Numbered from the stretch's first letter, positions 1 through 8,962 are shown. The stretch: 64,000 nucleotides of DNA from Flagellimonas onchidii (GCF_004804315.1 NZ_SRXX01000006.1:167449-231448); one strand, 5' to 3'. Notes: generated from the sequence alone by a model not told the origin. Numbers and translations are program-made.

Positions 1-156
1 GCTTATCTTCAAGCTCAAATTGGAAATCCTGAAGGTGATGATCAACCTAACAAAAAATTCTACGACCCTCGTGTTTGGCTCCGTGAAGGAGAAAAAACGT
101 TTGTAGATAGGTTGAAAAAGGCATTCGAAGACCTAAACAATATGAATACGCTATAA
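1..156 (+). CDS. fbaA: Class II fructose-bisphosphate aldolase, C-terminal end (partial)
   Basis: The window opens inside this gene; only the last 51 codons and a TAA stop are present. The readable tail contains GNPEGDDQPNKKFYDPR and WLREGEK and ends in KAFEDLNNMNTL. This closely follows the end of E. coli type class II (zinc-dependent) aldolase, which cleaves fructose 1,6-bisphosphate to glyceraldehyde 3-phosphate and dihydroxyacetone phosphate in cytosolic glycolysis and gluconeogenesis. The zinc ligands and active site lie upstream of the window and cannot be checked. accD follows 37 bases downstream in the same direction with no terminator between, so some co-transcription is possible. 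Confidence 0.9.
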   Translation, partial: AYLQAQIGNPEGDDQPNKKFYDPRVWLREGEKTFVDRLKKAFEDLNNMNTL

Positions 157-180
157 AGCTATAGCAACGGTTTAACCTAA

Positions 181-188
181 TATATTTG
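181..188 (+). promoter_or_regulatory. Possible -7 element (TATATTTG) before accD
   Basis: TATATTTG matches the Bacteroidota -7 consensus TAnnTTTG exactly. It lies only 5 bases before the accD ATG, so a transcript from it would have almost no leader. I see no good TTG-type -33 box at the right distance. It could be a chance match in AT-rich DNA. Confidence 0.25.
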
Positions 189-193
189 ATTCC

Positions 194-1054
194 ATGTCGT
201 CTTGGTTTAAAAGAAAGGAAAAAGGAATACAAACTGCTACCGAGGAAAAAAAGGACACTCCCAAAGGCCTCTGGTATAAATCCCCCACCGGGAAAATCGT
301 TGAGTCAGAAGATTTAGCCAAAAATTTTTATGTAAGTCCAGAGAACGATTATCACGTAAGAATTGGAAGCAAAGAATATTTCGAGATTCTTTTTGATGAC
401 AATAAATTCAAGGAATTGGATGAAAAATTGTCAGCGAAAGACCCCCTTAAATTCGTGGATACCAAAAAATATTCTGAAAGGCTCAAAGCTGCACAGCAAA
501 AGACCAAACTCAAAGATGCCGTGCGTACTGCAGTGGGCAAATCGATGGGCAAGGAATTGGTGATAGCCTGTATGGATTTCAGCTTTATCGGCGGATCCAT
601 GGGAAGTGTTGTCGGTGAAAAGATTTCACGAGCTATCGATGTGGCCAAAAAGAAGAAGGTTCCCTTTTTGATGATTTCAAAATCAGGGGGAGCAAGAATG
701 ATGGAAGCTGCTTTATCATTGATGCAATTGGCCAAGACTTCTGCCAAACTCGCTCAGTTGGCAGAGGCTAAGATTCCGTACATTTCGCTTTGCACAGATC
801 CGACAACAGGTGGAACGACCGCCTCTTATGCCATGCTAGGTGATATCAATATTGCCGAACCAGGTGCATTAATAGGTTTTGCAGGTCCGCGTGTGGTTAA
901 AGATACTGTTGGAAAAGATCTTCCAGAAGGTTTCCAAACCTCAGAGTTTTTAAAGGAACATGGGTTTTTGGATTTTATCTCCCACCGAAGGGATTTGAAG
1001 AAAAAAATCAATCAGTATATCGATTTGATTACCAATCAACCATTAAGAGCATAA
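194..1054 (+). CDS. accD: Acetyl-CoA carboxylase carboxyltransferase subunit beta, lacking the zinc-ribbon cysteines
   Basis: The 286-residue product is the beta half of the carboxyltransferase that moves CO2 from carboxybiotin to acetyl-CoA, making malonyl-CoA for fatty acid synthesis. The crotonase-like fold is clear: [45 protein letters not shown] and the end-region GFAGPRVV. The N-terminus has the usual shape of the family, but the four cysteines of the classical zinc ribbon are absent. Where most AccD proteins have KCPSCG and VCPKCG, this one reads KSPTGK and VSPEND. The only cysteines visible are deep in the catalytic domain. I recall the same loss in other flavobacterial AccD proteins, so it may be a lineage trait. 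The start is the first ATG, 37 bases after fbaA. Confidence 0.95.
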   Translation: MSSWFKRKEKGIQTATEEKKDTPKGLWYKSPTGKIVESEDLAKNFYVSPENDYHVRIGSKEYFEILFDDNKFKELDEKLSAKDPLKFVDTKKYSERLKAAQQKTKLKDAVRTAVGKSMGKELVIACMDFSFIGGSMGSVVGEKISRAIDVAKKKKVPFLMISKSGGARMMEAALSLMQLAKTSAKLAQLAEAKIPYISLCTDPTTGGTTASYAMLGDINIAEPGALIGFAGPRVVKDTVGKDLPEGFQTSEFLKEHGFLDFISHRRDLKKKINQYIDLITNQPLRA

Positions 1055-1085
1055 AAAAAGCCCCGAAATCGGGGCTTTTTCTTTT
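1053..1085 (+). terminator. Intrinsic terminator after accD, probably bidirectional
   Basis: The stem AAAAAGCCCC / GGGGCTTTTT with loop GAAATC starts inside the accD stop codon region. It has a T-run on the plus strand and an A-run on the other side, so it can also stop the convergent minus-strand lipoprotein gene ending at 1101. Confidence 0.9.
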
Positions 1086-1100
1086 CTACGTTCCAAATCG

Positions 1101-1979
1101 TTACTTTTTAAAACGTCTCAAGAAAATTTCCTTTTCTGTACCATCTGGCTGGGTTAGAATGCCCTTGGCATCACAAGTACCATCACCAAAATCCAAACTC
1201 GCTGTATTGTCGTTTCTGGAGATTTCCAAAACCCCACTTACAATAAATCTACAAGCCATTTCTCTACGCAAAGGGGTAACAACCTCTTTAACAAATACAT
1301 TGCCTTCACGACCAACATAGGTTCTTTTTCCAGTAATCAAGAAAACATTATCTCCCCAAAAGCCAGAACCGTAGCCTTCTATCCATTCTCTTGTTCGGGT
1401 TCCTTCAAAGGAAGCCGTATCCCCTTCAGGCCATGTAGCCGCAAAAGATGCATTGGCCGTTGATTGCGGGTTCTCGTTCTCATTGGAGCGCTCTCGAAGA
1501 ATATCGGCGCTTCCCTCAATAGCAACACCGTTAAATGTGAAATTCTCCAAGTTCAGTTCCAATGTCTTGGTTGCAGCTTCCATATCCGTTGCGTAGCTCA
1601 AATTGATAATTCCGCTTAACACATTTCCATTGGGCAATTCACATCCTTCGCCAAAATCGATTGTTTTTTCTTTGGTGGTATCTGTAACAACCGTAGTTAT
1701 GGTAACGCAATCGGGAAGAAAATCAGACCTATGTGGAATTTTGGAAACAAAAGATATCTCATCTGAAGCATACACGTCCTCTGCAATCGCAGTAACCTCT
1801 TCCGAAATCATTTCGGTTTCGTCACTATATTGTAATTCTGTTGAAGTAATCACTTCAATGCTGGAAGGCTCTTCCGCTGATTCTTCTTCCTTGCTACAAG
1901 AAGTTGCCAGCAAAAGAATGGTTCCAAGAAAAAGGGAGGTGGTTTTGATAAAACTGATCTGCTTAAGATTCTTTTTCAT
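1101..1979 (-). CDS. Lipoprotein of unknown function
   Basis: This is a 292-residue protein that I do not recognise. The N-terminus is a lipoprotein signal peptide: basic start, hydrophobic FLGTILLLATS, then Cys28. The residues just after the cysteine (SKEEES) are acidic with a K-E-E stretch, which resembles the signal that sends Bacteroidota lipoproteins to the cell surface. The mature part is acidic, has several cysteines in its second half (DCVTI, GCELP, ACRF, TCDAKG), and looks rich in beta strands. It converges on accD and shares its terminator. Confidence 0.75.
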   Translation of the reverse strand: MKKNLKQISFIKTTSLFLGTILLLATSCSKEEESAEEPSSIEVITSTELQYSDETEMISEEVTAIAEDVYASDEISFVSKIPHRSDFLPDCVTITTVVTDTTKEKTIDFGEGCELPNGNVLSGIINLSYATDMEAATKTLELNLENFTFNGVAIEGSADILRERSNENENPQSTANASFAATWPEGDTASFEGTRTREWIEGYGSGFWGDNVFLITGKRTYVGREGNVFVKEVVTPLRREMACRFIVSGVLEISRNDNTASLDFGDGTCDAKGILTQPDGTEKEIFLRRFKK

Positions 1980-2233
1980 AATGATTAAATTTTAGGGTTT
2001 GGTGCTTTGACCATTTCAAAACCAAAAGGTTTAATCCATGTCCAAAAATTTTTCATTGAACTCATTTAAACTTTTTATGTTTAAGTGAAAATGAGAGGTT
2101 TTTGTTTCTGTTGAAGACTTTTTTGAGTTGCATAGCTGGGCTACGGAAAGAGAAAAAGACAAAAACAGAGGCGAAAACAATGATTTTTTAGCAAATTGAA
2201 GAAGTTTAAATAAGTTCATTAAAAAAAAGAGAT

Positions 2234-2241
2234 TATCTTTG
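2234..2241 (+). promoter_or_regulatory. -7 element (TATCTTTG) of the rpsO promoter
   Basis: TATCTTTG fits the Bacteroidota consensus TAnnTTTG and lies 53 bases before the rpsO ATG, leaving an ordinary leader. The -33 region (around 2212-2217) is A/T rich but has no perfect TTG. The rest of the 1980-2294 gap holds nothing else I can support. Confidence 0.5.
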
Positions 2242-2294
2242 CACGCTGATTGAAAGACAATCAATACATAAAAATCATTTAAATAAATATTGGA

Positions 2295-2564
2295 ATGTAT
2301 TTAACTAAAGAAGTAAAGGCCGAAATTTTCAAGAAACACGGCGGCTCTGAGAGCAACACCGGTTCTACGGAAGGGCAAATCGCATTGTTCACACACCGTA
2401 TCAACCACTTGACACAACACCTTAAAAAGAACCATAAAGATTTTGCTACTGAGCGTTCTTTGGTGAAATTGGTAGGTAAAAGACGTAGTTTGTTGGATTA
2501 CCTAAAGAAAAAAGATATTGTAAAATACCGTGAGTTAATAAAAGAACTAGGTATTAGAAAATAA
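2295..2564 (+). CDS. rpsO: 30S ribosomal protein S15
   Basis: An 89-residue protein, the standard S15 length. It has the family's four-helix sequence, including GSTEGQIALFTHRI, HLKKNHKDF and the rRNA-binding KLVGKRRSLLDYLK, and ends in LGIRK. S15 binds the 16S rRNA central domain early in 30S assembly. The gene is followed by a strong terminator and then by pnp, the rpsO-pnp order found in many bacteria. Confidence 0.97.
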   Translation: MYLTKEVKAEIFKKHGGSESNTGSTEGQIALFTHRINHLTQHLKKNHKDFATERSLVKLVGKRRSLLDYLKKKDIVKYRELIKELGIRK

Positions 2565-2571
2565 AAATAGA

Positions 2572-2599
2572 GGGGAGGCTTGGCTTCCCCTTTTATTTT
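2572..2599 (+). terminator. Intrinsic terminator after rpsO
   Basis: An 8-bp stem GGGGAGGC / GCTTCCCC (one G-T pair) with a TTG loop is followed by TTTTATTTT. It begins 7 bases after the rpsO stop and separates rpsO from pnp transcription at least partly. Confidence 0.85.
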
Positions 2600-2714
2600 G
2601 CCAAACATAGTTTTGGCAGTCAAGTCCCAATTTATAGGTTGGGCAAACACAAAAAGCTGCAAACAGTTTTTCATTGGTCAGTGCCATCGGCACACTCAAC
2701 AACAACACAACCCG

Positions 2715-2769
2715 ACCGTCCGGAAGGCGGTAGACCAAATGTTTAACGACCCACACCATTATTGTGGGT
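2715..2769 (+). promoter_or_regulatory. Two hairpins in the pnp leader
   Basis: The first hairpin (2715-2731) pairs ACCG-t-CC with GG-CGGT around a GGAA tetraloop, with one bulged T. The second (2749-2769) pairs ACCCACA with TGTGGGT around a 7-base loop and ends 13 bases before the pnp start codon. In E. coli the pnp leader carries a stem that RNase III and PNPase use for autocontrol; a similar role here is inference from position only. Confidence 0.4.
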
Positions 2770-2782
2770 AAGACTAACTTTT

Positions 2783-5005
2783 ATGATTCCAAAAACTTTT
2801 AAAGAGGTCATTGACCTTGGTGACGGTAGAGAAATCTCTATTGAAACCGGAAAATTGGCAAAGCAGGCCCACGGTTCTGTTGTTGTTCAATCGGGCAAGT
2901 GTATGCTACTGTGTACTGTTGTCTCAAATTACAAACAAAGCGATGTTGATTTTTTACCCCTTACGGTAGATTATCGCGAAAAATTTGCTGCCGCTGGGCG
3001 TTATCCTGGTGGATTTTTCAAACGTGAAGCAAGACCAAGTGATGGTGAAGTACTGACCATGCGTTTGGTAGATAGGGTTTTAAGACCTTTATTTCCTAAA
3101 GATTATCATGCCGAAACACAGGTAATGATTCAATTAATGTCCCATGATGAGGACGTTATGCCGGATGCGATGGCCGGACTTGCCGCTTCTGCCGCAATCC
3201 AACTTTCAGATTTCCCTTTTGAATGTGCCATTTCTGAAGTTCGTGTTGGTCGAATCAATGGTGAATTGATCATCAACCCAACAAGAGCTCAACTTAAAGA
3301 ATCGGACATTGATATGGTTATCGGTGCTTCTGCAGATTCTGTGATGATGGTTGAGGGTGAAATGGACGAGATTTCTGAAGAGGAAATGGTAGAGGCCATC
3401 AAATTTGCACACGAAGCCATTAAAGTACAGTGTGAAGCACAGCTTAAATTGGCTGAAGCTTTCGGGAAGAAAGAAGTACGTGAGTACGAGCCCGAAGTTG
3501 AAGATGAAGAACTTGAAAAGAAAGTTCACGATTTAACTTATGATAAAGTATATGCTATTGCTAAAGCTGGTTCTGCGAAGCATGAACGAAGTGCAGCTTT
3601 TGAGGCGATTAAAGAAGAAGTAAAAGCAACATTTTCTGAAGAGGAATTGGAAGAAATTGGAGGCCTTGTCTCAAAATATTTCTACAAAGCCGAAAAAGAA
3701 GCCGTTCGAAACCTTACTTTGGAAGAAGGTCTTCGTTTAGATGGACGTAAAACGGATGAAATCAGACCTATCTGGTGTGAAATCGATTATTTACCCTCCG
3801 TTCACGGTTCTTCCATCTTTACGAGAGGTGAAACGCAAGCTTTGGCAACAGTTACTTTAGGAACATCTAGAGAAGCTAACCAGATAGACATGCCATCTTA
3901 CGAAGGTGAAGAGACTTTCTATTTGCACTATAACTTCCCTCCTTTCTCAACAGGAGAAGCTAGACCAATTCGTGGTACTTCACGTAGAGAAGTAGGGCAC
4001 GGAAACTTGGCACAACGTGCATTAAAAGGGATGGTTCCTGAAGATTGTCCTTATACTGTACGTGTGGTATCTGAGGTATTGGAGTCCAACGGATCGTCTT
4101 CCATGGCAACAGTTTGTTCTGGTACTATGGCCTTGATGGATGCTGGTGTACAGTTGAAAAAACCAGTTTCTGGTATTGCTATGGGATTAATTTCCGATGC
4201 TGATTCAGGAAAATATGCAGTTCTTTCCGATATTCTAGGTGATGAAGATCACTTGGGAGACATGGACTTTAAAGTAACCGGTACTTCTGACGGTATCACT
4301 GCTTGCCAAATGGATATCAAGGTAAAAGGACTTTCTTATGAAATCTTGGTAAAAGCTTTGATGCAAGCCAAAGATGGAAGACTTCATATCCTTGAGAAAT
4401 TGACCGACACTATTGCTGCTCCTAACGCAGAGGTGAAGTCATACGCTCCAAAAATTGTTACCAAAATTATTCCTGGAGAATACATTGGTGCGGTTATCGG
4501 TTCAGGTGGAAAAGTCATCCAAGAATTGCAAAAAGAGACCAACACTACCATTGTTATCAACGAAGATCCTGACACCGAAGAAGGTATTGTGGAAATCTTG
4601 GGAACTGACCAAGCGGGTATCGATGCGGTAATCGCCAAAATCGATGCAGTAATGTTCAAACCAGAAGTTGGCAGCGTTTATGAAGTAAAAGTCATTAAAA
4701 TGCTGGACTTTGGTGCTGTTGTGGAATATAACGAAGCTCCAGGTAACGAAGTTTTACTCCACGTTTCCGAGTTGGCTTGGGAACGCACCGAAAATGTATC
4801 CGATGTAGTGAACATGGGAGATGTTTTTGATGTAAAATACTTTGGATTGGATCCAAGAACTAGAAAGGAGAAGGTTTCCAGAAAAGCACTTTTACCAAAA
4901 CCTGAAGGCTATAAAGAGCGCCCACCAAGAAATGATCGAGGTGGAGATCGCAGAAACAACGACCGTAGGGGTGGTAATCGCGATAGAAAACCAAGAAGAG
5001 ACTAA
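2783..5005 (+). CDS. pnp: Polyribonucleotide nucleotidyltransferase (PNPase)
   Basis: PNPase degrades RNA 3' to 5' with phosphate, releasing nucleoside diphosphates. Domains in order: RNase PH-like domain 1 (about residues 5-220), helical linker, catalytic RNase PH-like domain 2 (about 315-530) with [16 protein letters not shown] and [15 protein letters not shown], a KH domain (about 553-615) with IGSGGK, and an S1 domain (about 627-700). The last 45 residues form an arginine/glycine-rich tail ([16 protein letters not shown]), probably an extra RNA-binding extension. Length is 740 residues. I chose the ATG at 2783 (MIPKTFKEV) because the frame can extend upstream only into the leader hairpin. 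It follows rpsO. Confidence 0.97.
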   Translation: MIPKTFKEVIDLGDGREISIETGKLAKQAHGSVVVQSGKCMLLCTVVSNYKQSDVDFLPLTVDYREKFAAAGRYPGGFFKREARPSDGEVLTMRLVDRVLRPLFPKDYHAETQVMIQLMSHDEDVMPDAMAGLAASAAIQLSDFPFECAISEVRVGRINGELIINPTRAQLKESDIDMVIGASADSVMMVEGEMDEISEEEMVEAIKFAHEAIKVQCEAQLKLAEAFGKKEVREYEPEVEDEELEKKVHDLTYDKVYAIAKAGSAKHERSAAFEAIKEEVKATFSEEELEEIGGLVSKYFYKAEKEAVRNLTLEEGLRLDGRKTDEIRPIWCEIDYLPSVHGSSIFTRGETQALATVTLGTSREANQIDMPSYEGEETFYLHYNFPPFSTGEARPIRGTSRREVGHGNLAQRALKGMVPEDCPYTVRVVSEVLESNGSSSMATVCSGTMALMDAGVQLKKPVSGIAMGLISDADSGKYAVLSDILGDEDHLGDMDFKVTGTSDGITACQMDIKVKGLSYEILVKALMQAKDGRLHILEKLTDTIAAPNAEVKSYAPKIVTKIIPGEYIGAVIGSGGKVIQELQKETNTTIVINEDPDTEEGIVEILGTDQAGIDAVIAKIDAVMFKPEVGSVYEVKVIKMLDFGAVVEYNEAPGNEVLLHVSELAWERTENVSDVVNMGDVFDVKYFGLDPRTRKEKVSRKALLPKPEGYKERPPRNDRGGDRRNNDRRGGNRDRKPRRD

Positions 5006-5032
5006 AATATAGTCAACATATTGATAATTAAG

Positions 5033-5061
5033 GGCTCCAGGCATTGCTTGGAGCCTTTTTT
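5033..5061 (+). terminator. Intrinsic terminator after pnp
   Basis: A 9-bp stem GGCTCCAGG / CTTGGAGCC (one G-T pair), loop CATTG, followed by six T residues. It lies 28 bases after the pnp stop codon. Confidence 0.9.
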
Positions 5062-5164
5062 ACAACAAAAAATCAAATAATTTATAGGAAAATGTAACTT
5101 TTTGGGTTTTCCTACGTATAACTTAATGAGCTTCGGTTCACAAATTTAATTTGAAGGGATATAA

Positions 5165-6028
5165 ATGAGACAGTTAAAGATTACAAAACAGGTTACCAAT
5201 AGGGAAACCGCATCGTTGGACAAATATTTACAGGAAATCGGTAAAGTGGATTTGATCACTGCCGATGAAGAGGTAGAATTGGCCCAGCGAATCAAAGCGG
5301 GAGACCAGATAGCCTTGGAAAAATTAACTAAAGCCAACCTCAGATTCGTGGTTTCTGTTGCCAAACAGTATCAAAACCAAGGATTGACCCTTCCTGATTT
5401 GATTAATGAGGGAAACCTGGGATTGATCAAAGCGGCACAACGTTTTGATGAAACCCGTGGATTTAAATTTATTTCGTACGCCGTTTGGTGGATTCGTCAA
5501 TCTATTCTTCAGGCATTGGCAGAGCAATCACGTATTGTTCGTTTACCGTTGAACAAGATTGGTTCCATCAACAAAATCAACAAGACCTTTGCTTTCTTGG
5601 AGCAGGCGCATGAGCGTATACCTTCTGCGGAGGAAATTGCCAAGGAATTGGACATGACAGTTGAAGATGTAAAACAATCTTTGAAGAATTCAGGTCGCCA
5701 TGTATCCATGGACGCTCCCCTGATTGATGGTGAAGATTCCAACCTTTACGACGTATTGCGTAGTGGGGAATCTCCAAATCCTGACAAAGAATTGTTGCAT
5801 GAGTCATTGCGTACCGAAATAGAACGTGCATTGGAAACTTTGACTCCAAGAGAAGCTGACGTTATTCGTCTATACTTCGGATTGGCTGGTCAACATTCCA
5901 TGACTTTGGAAGAAATTGGTGAAACATTCGACCTAACAAGAGAGCGTGTTCGCCAAATAAAGGAAAAAGCTATCAGAAGGTTGAAACATACCTCTAGAAG
6001 CAAGATTTTAAAGACTTATTTGGGATAA
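5165..6028 (+). CDS. rpoD: Primary RNA polymerase sigma factor (RpoD/SigA), short Bacteroidota form
   Basis: The product is 287 residues. Region 1.2 is at about 15-45 ([11 protein letters not shown]), region 2 at about 52-122 ([25 protein letters not shown] and [10 protein letters not shown], for -10 recognition and melting), region 3 at about 130-205, and region 4 at about 218-280 with the helix-turn-helix [18 protein letters not shown]. Region 1.1 and the long non-conserved insert of proteobacterial sigma 70 are absent, as usual in Bacteroidota, whose primary sigma reads TTG/TAnnTTTG promoters. It is followed by two terminators. Confidence 0.95.
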   Translation: MRQLKITKQVTNRETASLDKYLQEIGKVDLITADEEVELAQRIKAGDQIALEKLTKANLRFVVSVAKQYQNQGLTLPDLINEGNLGLIKAAQRFDETRGFKFISYAVWWIRQSILQALAEQSRIVRLPLNKIGSINKINKTFAFLEQAHERIPSAEEIAKELDMTVEDVKQSLKNSGRHVSMDAPLIDGEDSNLYDVLRSGESPNPDKELLHESLRTEIERALETLTPREADVIRLYFGLAGQHSMTLEEIGETFDLTRERVRQIKEKAIRRLKHTSRSKILKTYLG

Positions 6029-6110
6029 TCATAAGATTATCCGCACAAATTACAGTTAAACAAACCTTAAATTTGTTTTTTGGCAAGAAAGTTGTAATTT
6101 GTAATCCTAC

Positions 6111-6138
6111 AACAGTTTATCATGACTGTTCGTTTTTT
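6111..6138 (+). terminator. First terminator after rpoD
   Basis: AACAGT / ACTGTT stem with an 8-base loop, then CG and six T residues. It lies 83 bases after the rpoD stop codon. Confidence 0.65.
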
Positions 6139-6150
6139 GATTGATGAATA

Positions 6151-6177
6151 AACTCCGGCTGATTACCGGAGTTTTTT
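6151..6177 (+). terminator. Second, stronger terminator after rpoD
   Basis: AACTCCGG / CCGGAGTT stem followed by TTTTTT, only 12 bases after the first hairpin's T-run. Tandem terminators ensure the end of the rpoD transcript. I see nothing else in 6178-6303. Confidence 0.88.
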
Positions 6178-6303
6178 CATTTATGTACCTCTGTCAAAAA
6201 AGTTGACACCACTATGGTACATTAGGGTAAGTAAAATGTTCAATAGCACTGTTTGGGAATTATCCTCCTTTTAAAAAAGGATAATGTATCGGTTTAGGAT
6301 TTT

Positions 6304-6705
6304 TCACTTTAATGATGTTGACCGTTTTAGAATTTTGGGCAAATCTCCAAACTCTAAAATCCTTAGAAAACCTCCTTTATCTATTAATGATATCCCATTT
6401 CCCCGTACTTGAGATATAACTGATGGTTCCACATTTTTGGTACAGCACAGAAATGTTAGGTTTTTAGTTATCTTTTTGGGAACATGGTAGTCCGATTCAA
6501 TGGCTTTTCGGGTTAATTCCCGTTCTTCATCAGGTGAAAAGCCCGAAAAAAACACTTCTATGTTTTCACTGGTTGGCCCTTCATTTAATTGTCTTAATGC
6601 TTGAACGATTCTCCAATAATTGTTCTCTCCAATATTTTCCAATTCAGCTTCGGTCAAATCTGTTTTAGACCGCAGTAGGTTAAGTAATTCTTCTGGTAAG
6701 TCCAT
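6304..6705 (-). CDS. Stand-alone BRCT-domain protein
   Basis: A 133-residue protein. Residues 1-45 are helical and acidic and match nothing I know. Residues 50-118 read as a BRCT domain: strand and turn VFFSGFSPDE, a helix ELTRKAIES, then HVPKKITKNLTFLCCT, which lines up with the family's 'v.k.vtk.ttlLv', and finally GISLIDKGGFLRIL, matching 'gi.ii.e.eFl.ll'. In bacteria such domains usually sit at the C-terminus of NAD-dependent DNA ligase or in DNA polymerase III epsilon-like exonucleases, where they bind DNA or proteins. Here there is no catalytic domain. The gene has no obvious partner nearby. The fold call is by eye and should be confirmed by a profile search. Confidence 0.65.
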   Translation of the reverse strand: MDLPEELLNLLRSKTDLTEAELENIGENNYWRIVQALRQLNEGPTSENIEVFFSGFSPDEERELTRKAIESDYHVPKKITKNLTFLCCTKNVEPSVISQVRGNGISLIDKGGFLRILEFGDLPKILKRSTSLK

Positions 6706-6784
6706 TGTTTTGTATTTGAGTTATTAAATTGTTTATATCCCATAGAACCATAAAAACTATTCATTTCTATATATGTAATATTCA

Positions 6785-7588
6785 TCAATAGGTCATGCAC
6801 TTCAAGAGTCTGCTTAATTCTTCTCCCCTTGTTACCACTTCCTCATAAACATGAAACCTGCTTCTTACTATTTTATTCTCAATGATTGTTTTTACTTCAT
6901 CATTGGTCAATTCTATTAATGTGGAATATTCATACCCGTTACCTATAGTGTTGGTTTTGACATCAACAGTTATATTTGGACGTTGAATTTCCATTCCATT
7001 ATCCAGTAGCAAGGTCAATCCTTTTTCATCTACACTCCGTTTTGACCTTATTTCCTTTGTAGACAAGTATGTTTTTGATGTATCATTCTCTGTAATCTTC
7101 ATAAAGGATATGCCATCCAAATAGGCAGTATACATTTTTGTTTTAGTATTGAACTTATCTTGCGTTGTTTTGATTTTTCCGCAATAAAATTCTTCAGGTA
7201 ATGTTAACCCGCCTATCACCTCAAAAGGAAAGGAGTATTCGAATTCTGGATGGTAATCAAAATATATCCTCCCAGTTTCTGGATTCTCAATCTCCAAAAT
7301 ATGTTTTTCGGTACCTATCGCATTTTTATTCGGTCTTGCCGCCAACACCCTGAACACCTTCCCGACAAGAGCAGAATATTCGGTGTGAAGTGTTTTGTCA
7401 CAGGCGAAGACCTTTGTTAATCTATCGCTTTCATAAAAGCCTCTGTACCCAAAACGCCGTAACCCTTCTCTCTTTTCCAAAACCCTGATTTCCTTATCAA
7501 CAAGTAAATCAATGTTCTTTCCCGGGTAGTTTTGACTGTAGGTAATAATTGATTGGCACAACATCGTGAAAAGGAACAATTTCCTCAT
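6785..7588 (-). CDS. Secreted protein of unknown function
   Basis: The product is 267 residues with an N-terminal signal peptide (MRKLFLFTMLCQSIITYSQ, cleavage likely after TYSQ). I place the start at the ATG at 7588 because the upstream in-frame TTG would put seven extra residues before the signal. The mature protein is rich in beta strands and charged residues, has single cysteines (FACDKT, FYCGKI, LKCMTY), and shows no family motif I recognise. It is probably periplasmic. It lies in a run of minus-strand orphan genes. Confidence 0.6.
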   Translation of the reverse strand: MRKLFLFTMLCQSIITYSQNYPGKNIDLLVDKEIRVLEKREGLRRFGYRGFYESDRLTKVFACDKTLHTEYSALVGKVFRVLAARPNKNAIGTEKHILEIENPETGRIYFDYHPEFEYSFPFEVIGGLTLPEEFYCGKIKTTQDKFNTKTKMYTAYLDGISFMKITENDTSKTYLSTKEIRSKRSVDEKGLTLLLDNGMEIQRPNITVDVKTNTIGNGYEYSTLIELTNDEVKTIIENKIVRSRFHVYEEVVTRGEELSRLLKCMTY

Positions 7589-7634
7589 CTTCAATCCGAA
7601 TAAAATCAAAAACTAAATGTTGGCGGGAGGTCAG

Positions 7635-7676
7635 GTCGCCTAAGCGAGGTTGAAGTAATTCGCTATTCTTAGCGAC
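7635..7676. repeat. Intergenic stem with GCGAGGTTGAA motif, copy 1
   Basis: GTCGCcTAAG (7635-7644) pairs with CTTAGCGAC (7668-7676), leaving one bulged C. The loop carries GCGAGGTTGAAGTAATT (7644-7660), which recurs in the next two gaps of the island at about 8609 and 9598. Function is unknown. The remainder of the 7589-7757 gap is AT rich. Confidence 0.5.
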
Positions 7677-7757
7677 AGTTAAATTATAAAATTAATTTAT
7701 ATGTATGTAAATAAAATCCTTAAAATTTCTGTGTTTTTTCCGAAATCTGTTAAAACC

Positions 7758-8474
7758 TTATTTTGAGTCCACTTCATATAAGACTTGAATTATCCTAAAT
7801 TCAAATTTGCGGGTCATGTTAATTCTATCCTTGTACAAAGCACTCTTTAATTGGTGCCGTTCAAAAATATTATAAGGCTGTTCGTCCATAATATCCAACA
7901 TATCGGCACTTTCCAGTAGTTTGGCATAATGCTCATTGCGTACCTCTGTAATAAAATCAGTCATCTTATTAACCCTTTTGTCCCGCATCTTTGTGATAAG
8001 TTGGGATACCTTGGCAATGGCGAATTTGGCCAAATACACGGTCAAAACAAAGAAAATTATAAAAATCAATGTATATAATAGATAATAGTCACCTTGAATC
8101 CATTTCTCATCTCTCCAGATGTAAGATATCTGTATAGAGAAAACAATCATTGGGGATATACAAGCCCACTTATATGGTTTAAAAAAGAAGGAAAATGTCA
8201 ACAACAGAATTGAAATTGTTTGTGTCACCGACCATAGAAAAACATCCAAACCGGGGTAATATTTGAACTGGTATTCGATTTGGATGTTCCAATATTCTAT
8301 GAACTTATCAGTGTACACCAAAAGCCCAGATAATAGTACCAAAAAAGTACCAAATGACCTAGTTAGGGTTATTTCCAGGCCGGCGGAGGTTCTCTGGTGT
8401 GACAACGCCAGTAGGGGCAATCTCTTTAAAAACGTCCTCTTTAAGGACTTTGTTAGTTTCTTCAATTTCTTCAA
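7758..8474 (-). CDS. Four-helix membrane protein, start uncertain
   Basis: An unrecognised membrane protein of up to 238 residues. Four hydrophobic segments are visible: FLVLLSGLLVY, the stretch before and through TISILLLTFSFFF, SPMIVFSIQISYIW, and TLIFIIFFVLTVYLAKF. A soluble C-terminal half of about 90 residues follows, charged and probably helical. There is no ATG near the N-terminus. The coordinate given is the longest TTG-initiated frame, whose first 30 residues overlap the end of the upstream lipoprotein gene in another frame and look like a shadow. The true start may be a TTG near 8420 or 8405, coupled to translation of the lipoprotein. A frameshift joining the two genes is another possibility. 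Confidence 0.55.
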   Translation of the reverse strand: MKKLKKLTKSLKRTFLKRLPLLALSHQRTSAGLEITLTRSFGTFLVLLSGLLVYTDKFIEYWNIQIEYQFKYYPGLDVFLWSVTQTISILLLTFSFFFKPYKWACISPMIVFSIQISYIWRDEKWIQGDYYLLYTLIFIIFFVLTVYLAKFAIAKVSQLITKMRDKRVNKMTDFITEVRNEHYAKLLESADMLDIMDEQPYNIFERHQLKSALYKDRINMTRKFEFRIIQVLYEVDSK

Positions 8475-8550
8475 TGGATGGTTTTTGGCAGGAAACCACG
8501 GTTAAAGTGATTCCAAAAATTAAAATCAACGATTTAATCGACTTTTTCAT
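8359..8550 (-). CDS. Small lipoprotein, 63 residues
   Basis: This starts at an ATG with a typical lipoprotein signal: MKKSIKSL, a hydrophobic stretch and SC at residues 20-21. The mature part is only about 43 residues, first acidic (EEIEETNKVLKED), then ending in proline/asparagine-rich NLRRPGNNPN. Its end overlaps the following membrane protein frame by up to 116 bases, so the two are probably co-expressed. No family is recognised. Confidence 0.55.
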   Translation of the reverse strand: MKKSIKSLILIFGITLTVVSCQKPSIEEIEETNKVLKEDVFKEIAPTGVVTPENLRRPGNNPN

Positions 8551-8962
8551 GATAATATAGATTTAAGAGTGTTAGGCCGAAAATCTAATTCATGAACGTA
8601 GGACTTATGCGAGGTTGAGGAAAGTAATTTTTAAGCACCTAAACATGAAAAAGTTCGGCAAATTAAAAAAATAAATGAACTTATGTTTCAAGAAAACCTC
8701 AATAAAACACAAGGTTTTCTGTTGAAATAAAATCTTAATGGTTTCCTTTTAGGGGAAACATCTTTTTTAATGAGGTTGAATTTGACGTGGGTTCTACGTC
8801 AAGGAAAATTGTAAATTAATTACAATTTTAAGTGTTTATTCTTACAATGCAATAATACTGAAAAGATTTTAATTGGTAAGAAATATTAGAACCATACCTA
8901 TCAACTATACTACTCTTCTTGTCGAATCTGACTTTTGCAATAATGTGATCTCGAGTTTCCCT
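8551..8962. other. Gene-free gap with repeat copy 2 and an inverted repeat
   Basis: The gap contains the repeat motif GCGAGGTTGAGGAAAGTAATT (8609-8629), flanked by a weak stem (AGGxCTTA / TAAGxxCCT). It also holds a perfect 9-bp inverted repeat AGAAAACCT / AGGTTTTCT at 8691-8699 and 8712-8720. That repeat could act as a transcript end for the TraO-like gene, though it has no T-run. A partial further match, ATGAGGTTGAATTTGA, lies near 8770. Nothing else is recognisable. Confidence 0.4.

Noticed and set aside
2031..2264. 77-codon minus-strand open frame upstream of rpsO
   Set aside because: It covers the rpsO promoter region, has no convincing start signal and its composition reflects AT-rich non-coding DNA.
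3206..3529. Antisense open frames within pnp (also at 4384-4659)
   Set aside because: Shadows of a strongly conserved gene, with no start signals or family motifs.
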